Source: Marinobacter nauticus
GTDB taxonomy: Bacteria > Pseudomonadota > Gammaproteobacteria > Enterobacterales > Shewanellaceae
Assembly (NCBI RefSeq): GCF_019801015.1
Contig: NZ_JAHVJZ010000006.1
Coordinates: 124,001-188,000, forward strand
Reading direction: 5' to 3'
Length of the DNA: 64,000 nucleotides
The notes below the pieces were generated by a model that saw nothing but the letters and a program-made list of their open reading frames with translations, had not been told where the DNA came from and searched no databases. Each line of letters starts with the position of its first letter. Positions within the stretch are counted from its first letter, which is position 1. Below, piece after piece: positions 16,894 to 24,416 of the stretch. The translations under genes and the position numbers were made by a program.

Positions 16894-18348
16894 TCAGCGG
16901 TCCATCCCGCCCAGGCACAGATACTTGATGTCGAGATAGTCATCCAGCCCGTACTTTGACCCTTCGCGACCGTGACCGGACGCCTTCATGCCGCCAAACG
17001 GAGCGGCGGCGTTGGACAGAATGCCATCGTTGACCGCCACCATACCGTACTCCAACGCCTCGCTGACCCGGAACACCCGGCCAATGTCCCGGCTGTACAG
17101 GTACGCCGCCAGGCCAAACTCGCTGTCATTGGCCTCGGCAATCACCGACGCTTCATCATCAAACGGGATCAGCGGCAACACCGGGCCAAAGATCTCATTG
17201 CGGGCCACCGCCATGCGATTGCTGACGCCACTGAGTACCGTCGGCGGATAATAGTGGCCCTGCGACGGCACATCGGTCACCGCCTCGGCCTGTGCCCCTT
17301 CTGCTACGGACGCTGAGACCAGCTCCGCCACTTTGCTGACCGCCTGCTCGCTGATCAGCGGGCCGATATGGGTCTCCGGCTCCAGTCCATCGCCCACCTT
17401 CAATCCCGCTACCGCCGCTCGCACTTTCTGCGCAAACGCCTCATAGACACTGCGCTCAACAAAGATGCGGTTGCTGCACACGCAGGTTTGCCCGGCGTTG
17501 CGGAACTTGGCCAGCATCAGCCCCTCGACGGCGGCGTCCAGATCCGCATCGGCAAAGACGATAAAAGGCGCGTTCCCGCCCAGCTCCATGGAAGTACGCT
17601 TCACCCCTTCGGCACATTGGGCCAGCAATCTTTTGCCAGTGGCGGTGGAGCCGGTAAAGGAGAATTTACGGATGTGCGGATGCTGCGTCAGCACCTGACC
17701 AATGGCCGGTGCGTCCGTCCCCACCACCACATTAAACACCCCATCCGGCAACCCGGCCCGGCGCGCCAGCTCCGCTACCGCCAGTGCAGACAGCGGCGTT
17801 TCTGCGGCCGGTTTGGCCACGAACGCGCAACCGGCTGCCAGGGCTGGCGCTGCTTTGCGCACCATCATGGCGTTAGGAAAGTTCCAGGGCGTAATGGAAC
17901 CCACCACGCCGACGGGCTGCTTGATCACCAACACCCGTTTATCCGGCCCTGGCCCGGGAATGGTGTCCCCGTACACCCGCACCGCCTCTTCAGCAAACCA
18001 CTTTACGTAGCTGGCCCCATAAGCGACCTCGCCTTTGGCTTCGGCCAGCGGCTTGCCCTGCTCCAGCGTCAGGATCCGGGCCAGATCGTCAATATTGGCC
18101 AGCATCGCATCGTGCCAGGCCATCAACGTCTTGCTGCGCTGTGCCGCCGGTAACCGGGCCCACTCCTGCTGAGCGCGGTAGGCCGCCTCCACTGCCGCAG
18201 TGGTCTCCTCCGCGCCAGCTTCAGCCACATCCGCCAGCCACGCGCCGTTAGCAGGGTTGTGCACCGCAAAGTGCCGCTGCCCCTCCAGCCACTGACCGTT
18301 CACAAAGGAGCGGGTGCACCACAGCCCGCGGTCCTGGATCCCCTTCAT
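16894..18348 (-). CDS. gabD: Succinate-semialdehyde dehydrogenase, NAD(P)-dependent
   Basis: 484 residues from ATG 18348 (E. coli GabD 482), with CGGAGAG upstream. A longer frame to 18393 has no ribosome site and runs over an operator-like palindrome. ALDH motifs: TPWNFPNAMMVRKAAPALAA (cofactor lip), FTGSTATGK, the general-base Glu in MELGGNAPF, and the nucleophile in NAGQTCVCSNR. The second Cys after the nucleophile (CVC) is typical of GabD, where it can form a redox-regulating disulfide. It oxidises succinate semialdehyde to succinate. There is no adjacent gabT, so the source of the semialdehyde is not local. Confidence 0.9.
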   Translation of the reverse strand: MKGIQDRGLWCTRSFVNGQWLEGQRHFAVHNPANGAWLADVAEAGAEETTAAVEAAYRAQQEWARLPAAQRSKTLMAWHDAMLANIDDLARILTLEQGKPLAEAKGEVAYGASYVKWFAEEAVRVYGDTIPGPGPDKRVLVIKQPVGVVGSITPWNFPNAMMVRKAAPALAAGCAFVAKPAAETPLSALAVAELARRAGLPDGVFNVVVGTDAPAIGQVLTQHPHIRKFSFTGSTATGKRLLAQCAEGVKRTSMELGGNAPFIVFADADLDAAVEGLMLAKFRNAGQTCVCSNRIFVERSVYEAFAQKVRAAVAGLKVGDGLEPETHIGPLISEQAVSKVAELVSASVAEGAQAEAVTDVPSQGHYYPPTVLSGVSNRMAVARNEIFGPVLPLIPFDDEASVIAEANDSEFGLAAYLYSRDIGRVFRVSEALEYGMVAVNDGILSNAAAPFGGMKASGHGREGSKYGLDDYLDIKYLCLGGMDR

Positions 18349-18381
18349 GTTGCTCTCCGTGCTCGATTGAGAAAGATAAAA

Positions 18382-18402
18382 TTTTAAACACATTGTTTAG
18401 AA
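18382..18402. promoter_or_regulatory. Operator-like palindrome upstream of gabD
   Basis: TAAACA-CAT-TGTTTA (18385-18399) extended by two further matching pairs after one mismatch. It lies 34 bases before the gabD start in an AT-rich stretch. Such a dyad suits a dimeric repressor, but no regulator gene is adjacent. Confidence 0.45.
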
Positions 18403-18504
18403 TTTAAAACCACCACATCGGAAGCCCGCCCTGAGAATAAAGCGGAAAACGGTCACTTTTTCCTTTATATTCATGGACTCAACGACAATACGGATGCGTC
18501 ATAA

Positions 18505-20004
18505 GTGGCTTGGGAACAGGGATACAACGCCGCCGGGGTGGCACACCTGGTGCGCACTGCACTGGAAAAGCAGGATCTGACCACCGCGATCGGCCTGTGC
18601 CGGGAGTTGAACCAGCAGGCCCCGGAGTACGGTCCTGGCTGGCACCTGGCGGCTGAAGTGGCCCTGCGGCTGGGCAATGTGGCGTCGGCACTGGCCATGG
18701 CTAAACGTGCCGTTGCCTGCCAGCCGGACAGCGCGGCTGAGCTATTTATTGTGCAGTGTCACAGCATGCTGGGACAGTACCGGGAAGGCCGCGCCGCCGC
18801 CCGGGTGCTGGGCCATGGTCTGGCTCCGGAACTGGCTCTGAAGCGGGCCCGTTTGCTGCGGTCACTGAAATGCCCGGAAGACGCCATCGGCCAGTACCAG
18901 TTTCTGATCGAAACCCAGGGCGCCACGGTGGCGCTGCTCAGCGAACTGGCGGAGACCCTGCGCCAGAGCGGCCACCCCGATGCGGCAGAACAGGCTCTGG
19001 ATCGCGCCATTGAGCTTGAACCCCAGCAGGACGCCCTGTGGGCTGCCCGTGCCTACCTGAGAACCCAGACCGAATCCCGCCACCACATCGATACGCTGCA
19101 GTTTGCCATTGCCCGACGCAACGCCCCCTGCCCGGATCTGCACTTCGCCCTGGCCAAGGAGTGGGCCGATCTGCGCTGCGATGATGCCGCCTGGCAGCAC
19201 CTGCATACCGGCGCCGGGCAGCGACAGCAGGCGTGCCGCTATCAGGCCGATCGGGACCTCGCCCTGCTCCGGGCCATTGCGGAACAGTGGGGCGCAACGC
19301 CAGAGCGCGTCACTGCCGGGCCGAAGCCTGGGCCGCGTCCGCTGCTGTTGGTCGGCCTGGAAGACGGCGCCACTGAGGCATTAGCCCGCTATCTGCGGCA
19401 ACATGACCAGATCGTTGACCTTGGCCAGCACCAGAGTTTCCTGCCGGAACTGGAGCGCCAGCTCACGCAACGGGCCAGAGTGGGTGAGCGCCCGCTGTTC
19501 GGGATCCGGGCACGGCTGAAAACCGCGGCACAGCTGGATCCGGAGTTGCTGGGCCGGGCCTATCTGGCCAGCCTCCCGCCGGAAGCGGCCGGGGCAAAGT
19601 GGGTCATTGACCGCTCACCCGGCCACGATCACCAGCTTGGCCTGTTGCTGCGTGCCCTGCCTCAGGCCCGGGCAATTGCTCCCCTGGCACCGCTGCCCCT
19701 CAGCGGGGCGGCGCTGTACCAGAGTGAACCTGACCCGGCTGTCCCCTACCGCTACGACCCGGTGCAGCTGGCCCGTTATCTGCGCGGCCACAGACAATTG
19801 ATGACGCACTGGCAGCAGTGCCACCCAGAGCAACTGCTGAGCCTCGATCTGACCCAGTCCCCGGACGCCGCCATGGCGGCACTGTGGCACCACCTGGCGC
19901 TGTCCCCGGTTGCGCCCCCCTCAGACTGGCCTTTAGTGCGCCCCTGGGGCGACACCCAGACACAACTGGCCGGGATGATCACCACGTTAGCGGATTCAGA
20001 CTGA
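18505..20004 (+). CDS. TPR protein with degenerate sulfotransferase-like domain
   Basis: 499 residues starting at GTG 18505 (an in-frame stop directly precedes it; GTG 18538 is an alternative). Residues about 10-240 form TPR-like helical repeats (LNQQAPEYGPGWHLAAEVALRLG, then AEQALDRAIELEPQQDALW). Residues about 278-499 align in layout with the sulfotransferase domain of TPR-sulfotransferases. The PAPS-binding loop, normally GMPRSGTT, is here GLEDGATE (284-291), lacking the basic and Ser/Thr residues. The later DKxP and RDPxDT motifs have become DRSPG and APLPLS. The frame is intact, so it is probably a protein that lost catalysis but kept a scaffold role. It lies upstream of ybcJ-rraB but 74 bases apart. 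Confidence 0.75.
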   Translation: MAWEQGYNAAGVAHLVRTALEKQDLTTAIGLCRELNQQAPEYGPGWHLAAEVALRLGNVASALAMAKRAVACQPDSAAELFIVQCHSMLGQYREGRAAARVLGHGLAPELALKRARLLRSLKCPEDAIGQYQFLIETQGATVALLSELAETLRQSGHPDAAEQALDRAIELEPQQDALWAARAYLRTQTESRHHIDTLQFAIARRNAPCPDLHFALAKEWADLRCDDAAWQHLHTGAGQRQQACRYQADRDLALLRAIAEQWGATPERVTAGPKPGPRPLLLVGLEDGATEALARYLRQHDQIVDLGQHQSFLPELERQLTQRARVGERPLFGIRARLKTAAQLDPELLGRAYLASLPPEAAGAKWVIDRSPGHDHQLGLLLRALPQARAIAPLAPLPLSGAALYQSEPDPAVPYRYDPVQLARYLRGHRQLMTHWQQCHPEQLLSLDLTQSPDAAMAALWHHLALSPVAPPSDWPLVRPWGDTQTQLAGMITTLADSD

Positions 20005-20078
20005 ACCACGCATTCCTTTCGAACGCCCGCGGAAACTCGCTATAATCCCGCCATCTGACTCTCTTTGAGAACGCTGTT

Positions 20079-20375
20079 ATGTCTACGTCCGTTCTGGAGC
20101 TCCACCCCGGTGACGAATTTATTGAGCTCTATAAAGTGCTCAAAATCGAGGGATGGGTTGGCTCCGGCAGTGAAGCGAAGATGCTGATCGCCGAGGGCGA
20201 GGTACTGGTCAATCACGAAGTGGAAACCCGCAAGCGCCGCAAACTGGTGGCCGGCGATAACGTGATCTTCGGTGACGAAGCGGTACTGATCCAGGCCAGC
20301 AGTCAGCCCGCTCCGAAAGCGGAAGCGGCGCCCAAACCGGCCAAGCCCAAGCGCCGGCCCAGTTTAAAATTTTAA
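20079..20375 (+). CDS. ybcJ: S4-domain RNA-binding protein YbcJ with basic tail
   Basis: 98 residues. The S4-like core (about 8-75) has YKVLKIEGWVGSGSEAKMLIAEGEVLVNHEVETRKRRKL, matching YbcJ of E. coli (about 70 residues). A 25-residue Ala/Pro/Lys extension (KAEAAPKPAKPKRRP) is added at the C-terminus and may bind RNA. The family binds structured RNA; its target is unknown. The gene is 10 bases before the rraB-like gene, an operon. Confidence 0.88.
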   Translation: MSTSVLELHPGDEFIELYKVLKIEGWVGSGSEAKMLIAEGEVLVNHEVETRKRRKLVAGDNVIFGDEAVLIQASSQPAPKAEAAPKPAKPKRRPSLKF

Positions 20376-20385
20376 GGATCCCATC

Positions 20386-20727
20386 ATGGCTTTTCCAAAC
20401 GACGCCAATGGCGAACTGCTGACCCTGATGCAGGAAGAAGGCATTGATCTGACCCAATCCTACATGCTGGATTTCTATGTCATTTTTGGCAGCGAGAAGC
20501 AGGGCCAACTGGCGGCTGACGCGGTGGCTGCGGCCTACCCCGGTGCCGGCCTGTTCCTGAACCTGTCCGAAGAAACCGGCCAATGGGAACTGCGTCTGCA
20601 GCAGGAGATGGTGCCGGAATACCACGCCATCGGCGCCATCGAAGGTAAGCTGGCCGAGCTGTCTAAACCTTTTAAAGGGAAAACCGACGGTTGGGGCATG
20701 CTTGAACCGGAAGAGGAAGACGAATAA
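20386..20727 (+). CDS. RraB-family ribonuclease E inhibitor-like protein
   Basis: 113 residues, acidic, with a two-part alpha/beta layout and the C-terminal FKGKTDGWGMLEPEEEDE. The DGWG plus acidic end is a mark of the RraB/DUF1260 group. RraB proteins bind RNase E and adjust mRNA decay. This one is shorter than E. coli RraB (138) and only distantly similar, so a direct RNase E role is not assured. Being co-transcribed with an S4 RNA-binding protein is consistent with RNA metabolism. Confidence 0.7.
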   Translation: MAFPNDANGELLTLMQEEGIDLTQSYMLDFYVIFGSEKQGQLAADAVAAAYPGAGLFLNLSEETGQWELRLQQEMVPEYHAIGAIEGKLAELSKPFKGKTDGWGMLEPEEEDE

Positions 20728-20742
20728 GGTTCACCTCTGACT

Positions 20743-20771
20743 CAGGGCGTCATTCGACGCCCTGTTTCTAT
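20743..20771 (+). terminator. Probable terminator after the rraB-like gene
   Basis: CAGGGCGTC, loop ATTC, GACGCCCTG, followed by TTTCTATTT, an imperfect T-tract. Confidence 0.7.
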
Positions 20772-20854
20772 TTGGCTCAACGGTCATCGTGGGTTCAGCT
20801 CAGTGCTGGCACACTATGGCCAACTTTTGTATGCATCCTAAAGGAGTGGTCTTG

Positions 20855-21511
20855 ATGCGCACCCCCATGATCTCTGCTGTTGTTGCGGCCCTGATGCTCA
20901 GTGGCTGTGCCACCACAGACCCCTACACCGGCGAACAAAAAACCTCCAACGCCACCTCCGGTGCCGTGATTGGCGCTGTCAGCGGCGCGCTGATTGGTGC
21001 CGCCAGCTCCTCCAAGAGTGACCGCAGCAAAGGCATCCTGATCGGCGCCGCTTCCGGCGCTGCACTGGGTGGCGGCATTGGCCACTACATGGACCGTCAG
21101 GAAGCGGCCCTGAGGGAAAAACTGGCGGGCACCGGCGTTTCCGTAAAACGCGATGGTGACCATATCCAGCTGGTGATGCCCAACAGCCTGACCTTTGACG
21201 TGGGCAGCAATAAGCTGAAGCTGCCAGCCATCAACGCCCTGTCCGGCGTGGCCATGGTGGTGTCCGAGTTCGACCAGACCAATCTGGTGATCACCGGCCA
21301 CACCGACAGCACCGGCGGTCGCGATCTCAATATGCGTCTGTCCCGCGAACGCGCGGACTCCGTGGCCAGTGAGCTGGTTCGTCAGCAGGTCAGCGTAACC
21401 CGCATGAGCACCTATGGTGCCGGCCCGGACCAGCCCATTGCCAGCAACCAGACGGATGCCGGTCGCGCTGAAAACCGTCGGGTTGAAATTGTGCTGACTC
21501 CCCGCACCTGA
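20855..21511 (+). CDS. OmpA-family lipoprotein, YiaD-like
   Basis: 218 residues from ATG 20855, chosen because AAGGAG lies eight bases upstream; the longer frame to 20789 has no such site. A lipoprotein signal ends LMLSGC (Cys18), predicting lipid attachment. A glycine-zipper stretch (AVIGAVSGALIGAASS, then GILIGAASGAALGGGIG) is a membrane-associating motif. The C-terminal OmpA/MotB domain has the peptidoglycan-binding NxxLSxxRAxxV pattern (NMRLSRERADSVASELV), with TGHTDSTG before it. Likely it tethers the outer membrane to peptidoglycan or assists envelope assembly. Monocistronic. Confidence 0.9.
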   Translation: MRTPMISAVVAALMLSGCATTDPYTGEQKTSNATSGAVIGAVSGALIGAASSSKSDRSKGILIGAASGAALGGGIGHYMDRQEAALREKLAGTGVSVKRDGDHIQLVMPNSLTFDVGSNKLKLPAINALSGVAMVVSEFDQTNLVITGHTDSTGGRDLNMRLSRERADSVASELVRQQVSVTRMSTYGAGPDQPIASNQTDAGRAENRRVEIVLTPRT

Positions 21512-21528
21512 GCCGGGTTTCAAAGCAT

Positions 21529-21558
21529 AAAAAAACCGCGCCGAGGCGCGGTTTTTTT
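21529..21558. terminator. Bidirectional terminator
   Basis: AAAAAACCGCGCC, loop GA, GGCGCGGTTTTTTT between convergent genes. The stop of the DHFR-like gene lies within its T-run. Confidence 0.93.
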
Positions 21559-22108
21559 ATGCCGCCTTTCGACGGTAATGGCTCTTCACTATCGCCTCCA
21601 GCAGCACTTCACTGCTGACCAGTTCAAACGTCTGCTGTTCTGTCAGCTCGCCAAACAGCGGCACACCGCCGCCCAGTACGATCGGCATCTGACTGATCAC
21701 CATCTCATCAACCAGCCCCGCCGCCATAAAGCCCTGAATGGTTCGGCCACCGTCGATATACAGGTGGTGATGCCCCTGCTGCGCCAGCTCGGCCACAATG
21801 GCAGCGGGTTCGGCCACGGTCAGGCTGAAAACTTTGCCTTCCAGCTCTGTCGGGACCGTGATCGGGGAAGCGCTCACCACGTACACCGGCTTGGGATAGG
21901 GCCACTGCGTAGACAGGTCAAGGTTAAAGCTCAGAATCGATTCATAGGTTTTGCGCCCCATCACCAGAGCATCGATGCTTTCCATAAACGCGCCGAAGCC
22001 AAAATCATTGCCCTCGGGATTTGGCACGCTGTGCAACCACTCAACGCCGCCGTCAACATCCGCAATGTAACCATCCAGGCTGGTCGCGATATAGACAAAA
22101 TTACTCAT
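21557..22108 (-). CDS. Dihydrofolate reductase-family protein (RibD-C-like)
   Basis: 183 residues from ATG 22108, which has AGGAGA upstream; the frame extends further but without a start signal. The start MSNFVYIATSLDGYIAD is the RibD C-terminal/DHFR-like signature. It is followed by MGRKTYESI, PVYVVSAS, the NADPH-site LYIDGGRTIQGFMAAGLVDEM, and a PIVLGGGVPLFG end. Family members are NADPH-dependent reductases of unknown substrate. Divergent from a TetR regulator with a small dyad between them, so that regulator probably controls it. Confidence 0.88.
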   Translation of the reverse strand: MSNFVYIATSLDGYIADVDGGVEWLHSVPNPEGNDFGFGAFMESIDALVMGRKTYESILSFNLDLSTQWPYPKPVYVVSASPITVPTELEGKVFSLTVAEPAAIVAELAQQGHHHLYIDGGRTIQGFMAAGLVDEMVISQMPIVLGGGVPLFGELTEQQTFELVSSEVLLEAIVKSHYRRKAA

Positions 22109-22167
22109 GGGTTCTCCTGTGGAAACGCCGCTCAGGGGCCCTTGCCCCAGACCGTACAAACAATTAT

Positions 22168-22180
22168 TCTACGCCGTAGA
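22168..22180. promoter_or_regulatory. Candidate TetR-type operator
   Basis: TCTACG-C-CGTAGA, a perfect 13-base dyad in the 99-base divergent gap between the DHFR-like gene and the TetR gene. Similar CTACG...CGTAG dyads are common TetR-family operators. Confidence 0.5.
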
Positions 22181-22207
22181 GTTTTTAGATCCTAGCGAGC
22201 GATATGG

Positions 22208-22765
22208 ATGAGTGTCAAGACAGGAAAACGAGGTAGGCCAGGTCAGCTCAGCGCTGAGCGCATTGTCAGTTGCGCCCGTACGATGATGGTCGAATCGGGA
22301 AAAGTACCCAGCATCCGTGGGTTAAGCACCGAGCTGTCGGTCGACCCGATGGCGATCTATCACTACTTCAAAAACAAGTCGGCGCTGTTGGAAGCGGTGT
22401 GCATTTCACTGGTTGAAGCGATCCATGAACCTCAGGGGCAGGATTGGCAGGCCGACATCCGGGCGTTATGCCGCAGCTACCTGACTCTGCTGAGCGGGCA
22501 CCCGGGCTTGCTGAATACCCTGCTGAGCATGAGTGCTCCCGGCCCCGCCCAGGTGTTTATCGAACGTTATGAGCGGGCTTTGCAGCCGCTGGGGCTGCCA
22601 GAGGCCGTACTGGTCAACAGCCGGGACCTGTTGGCGGACTACCTGCACGGCTACGCGCTGGCCATGGAGGCCAGCGACGGCGCGTTGTGTCTGGATGCGT
22701 TGGATGGGCCGCTGTCGTTCTGGCTGCAGGCGGTCTCCCGGGCCGGCGCCGATACCGCCGCTTAG
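22208..22765 (+). CDS. TetR/AcrR-family transcriptional regulator
   Basis: 185 residues. The N-terminal helix-turn-helix spans about 13-60: QLSAERIVSCARTMM, then IRGLSTELSVDPMAIYHYFKNKSALLEAV, with the typical IYHYFxNK recognition helix. The rest is a helical ligand-binding domain without identifiable ligand. Likely an autoregulated repressor acting on the divergent DHFR-like gene. Its stop interlocks with that of the downstream convergent membrane gene (TTAG). Confidence 0.92.
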   Translation: MSVKTGKRGRPGQLSAERIVSCARTMMVESGKVPSIRGLSTELSVDPMAIYHYFKNKSALLEAVCISLVEAIHEPQGQDWQADIRALCRSYLTLLSGHPGLLNTLLSMSAPGPAQVFIERYERALQPLGLPEAVLVNSRDLLADYLHGYALAMEASDGALCLDALDGPLSFWLQAVSRAGADTAA

Positions 22766-23583
22766 TCTGCGGCGCAGAGCTCGCTGTCCCCGGTACGGCG
22801 CGCCGATTTCTGGCTCCACCACCAATACCCGAGCAGGTACAGACCCGCCAACGCAAAGGCCGCCAGCGTGCCCATGCCAATCCCCAGCCGGGGATAGCTC
22901 TGGCCCACCGCCAGGGTGTAGATGATCAGGCTGCCTGCCCCGTAAGGATAGTGTCGGCTGAGGGTCTGAACCGGCGCTGTGCCGTAGCTGATCTGCAACA
23001 GCAACATCAACGGAAACAGGGTAATGGGGAATGAGGCCATCACACCGGCCCAGGTGGGCGGCACCCAGTTGGCCACCGAGGTGATGGCCAGCACCAGCAG
23101 CGCCGCCATCACCGCCCTCGCCCACACCAGGCCCCAGCCACTGCGAACCGCCACAAAAGGCGGATCCGGCAGGCGCCGGGTCAGCCCGATGGCGAGCACG
23201 GCGGCGAACAGGGCCACCAGAGCCCCCCACCACCCCAGCGGCGGTAATAACTGGGCCTGGCTGGCCAGCCCAAGTAATGTGCCCAGCGCCAGCAACATCG
23301 GGAACACGCTGCGGCGACCAAAGTGTGGCGCACTGAGGGTGTAGGCCAGGGCAAAGCCGGTGGTGGCCGCCAGGCCGAGCAGCCCATAGGGCGCCGCTTC
23401 CGCCGCAAAGTCCGGGCCCTGCTCCAGTCCATAAAACAGCAGCACAATGGCCGTGCCCAGCGGGAACCCGGAAAGCACCCCCGCCCAGCGCGGGCCCGCT
23501 TTTTCCGCCAGCCACGCCAATCCCACCACCGCCATAACGGCCGCAGATACCTTTGCCAGCACCAACATTTCCACCTCAACCAC
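22762..23583 (-). CDS. Polytopic membrane protein with internal duplication
   Basis: 273 residues, about eight hydrophobic segments, no recognised family. The motif W-A-G-V-x-x-x-F-P occurs twice at the same place in each half (33-41 and 178-186). This suggests two homologous halves of about 145 residues, a layout seen in small transporters. The ribosome site and exact start are uncertain (Met6 is an alternative). It lies between a TetR gene (convergent) and a hydrolase gene transcribed the same way, 26 bases away. Confidence 0.75.
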   Translation of the reverse strand: MVEVEMLVLAKVSAAVMAVVGLAWLAEKAGPRWAGVLSGFPLGTAIVLLFYGLEQGPDFAAEAAPYGLLGLAATTGFALAYTLSAPHFGRRSVFPMLLALGTLLGLASQAQLLPPLGWWGALVALFAAVLAIGLTRRLPDPPFVAVRSGWGLVWARAVMAALLVLAITSVANWVPPTWAGVMASFPITLFPLMLLLQISYGTAPVQTLSRHYPYGAGSLIIYTLAVGQSYPRLGIGMGTLAAFALAGLYLLGYWWWSQKSARRTGDSELCAAD

Positions 23584-23609
23584 TCAGGGGATTCAAACCG
23601 GGCACTGTA

Positions 23610-24371
23610 TCAAAGCGGGCGGCAGATAGGGGCAAAGAACGCGCTAAGGGATGGGTTGGGGTTGAGGGTATTGTGTCCCCCGGCAATCGTCACAAACTCC
23701 GCGGCTGGGAGGCTGTCCAGCAACGCCCGGCTGCGCCTGTCGGGGACCACTCTGTCCTGCTCTGCGGTGATGATGACCACCGGTATCGAGGGCACTTCTG
23801 CGGCCACCGGACCTTCAAATCGGTCTTGCAGAAACCACCGCACCGGGAAAAAGGGGTAGTGCTCGCTGGCCAGGGCCACCAGGCTGTCAAACGGCGTGAT
23901 CAGCGCCATTCTCTGAATGGGCCGATGAGTGGATAAGGCCATCGCGACGGATGCCCCCAGGCTGCGGCCTATCAGGCTGACCGAGGCGTGTTCAATGCCG
24001 ATCTGGTCGTATACGGCCAATGCCGCGGCGTTCAGGCTGGTTTCATTCGGCTCACCGGCGCTGCCCCCATAACCGGGATAGTTGACCAGATAGAGGGTAC
24101 AGCCGGGTATCGCTTCAGCCAGCTCCGGACCACTGAAATGGACCGCTTCAGCGTTACCGCCGAAATAGAGGATGGCCGAAGGATGGCCCGGATTTAAGGG
24201 GTGCACACGGACGGGGCCGGACGGCCCCATCACGTCCAGAGTGGGCGTCTGCGACGGCGCCGGAGGCGTGGGGTAATAGATAAGCCGACGCTGGTTCAGC
24301 GCCAGCATCAGGCAGAGAGCCAGGTAGATAGCGCCCAGCGTCAGGATCCACGCCATCGCTCCCCCTCTCAT
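23610..24371 (-). CDS. Membrane-anchored alpha/beta hydrolase (BEM46-like)
   Basis: 253 residues. An N-terminal transmembrane anchor (WILTLGAIYLALCLMLAL) is followed by QRRLIYYP, a signature of the BEM46/YfhR-type group. Nucleophile elbow GRSLGAS, acid in AEQDRVVP and His in AGGHNTL give a full triad; the oxyanion region is YFGGNAE. Substrate unknown, probably an esterase or thioesterase. Two starts have good ribosome sites: 24371 (GGAGG) and 24356 (GGGGGAG). The product differs by five residues. Confidence 0.88.
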   Translation of the reverse strand: MRGGAMAWILTLGAIYLALCLMLALNQRRLIYYPTPPAPSQTPTLDVMGPSGPVRVHPLNPGHPSAILYFGGNAEAVHFSGPELAEAIPGCTLYLVNYPGYGGSAGEPNETSLNAAALAVYDQIGIEHASVSLIGRSLGASVAMALSTHRPIQRMALITPFDSLVALASEHYPFFPVRWFLQDRFEGPVAAEVPSIPVVIITAEQDRVVPDRRSRALLDSLPAAEFVTIAGGHNTLNPNPSLSAFFAPICRPL

Positions 24372-24382
24372 ATCGCCTCCAG

Positions 24383-24416
24383 AAAAAAGGGCCGCTGTGA
24401 ACAGCGGCCCTTTTTA
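24383..24416 (-). terminator. Intrinsic terminator after the DEAD-box helicase gene
   Basis: GGGCCGCTGT, loop GA, ACAGCGGCCC with a T-run on the minus strand (and a shorter one on the plus strand), immediately past the helicase stop. Confidence 0.9.
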
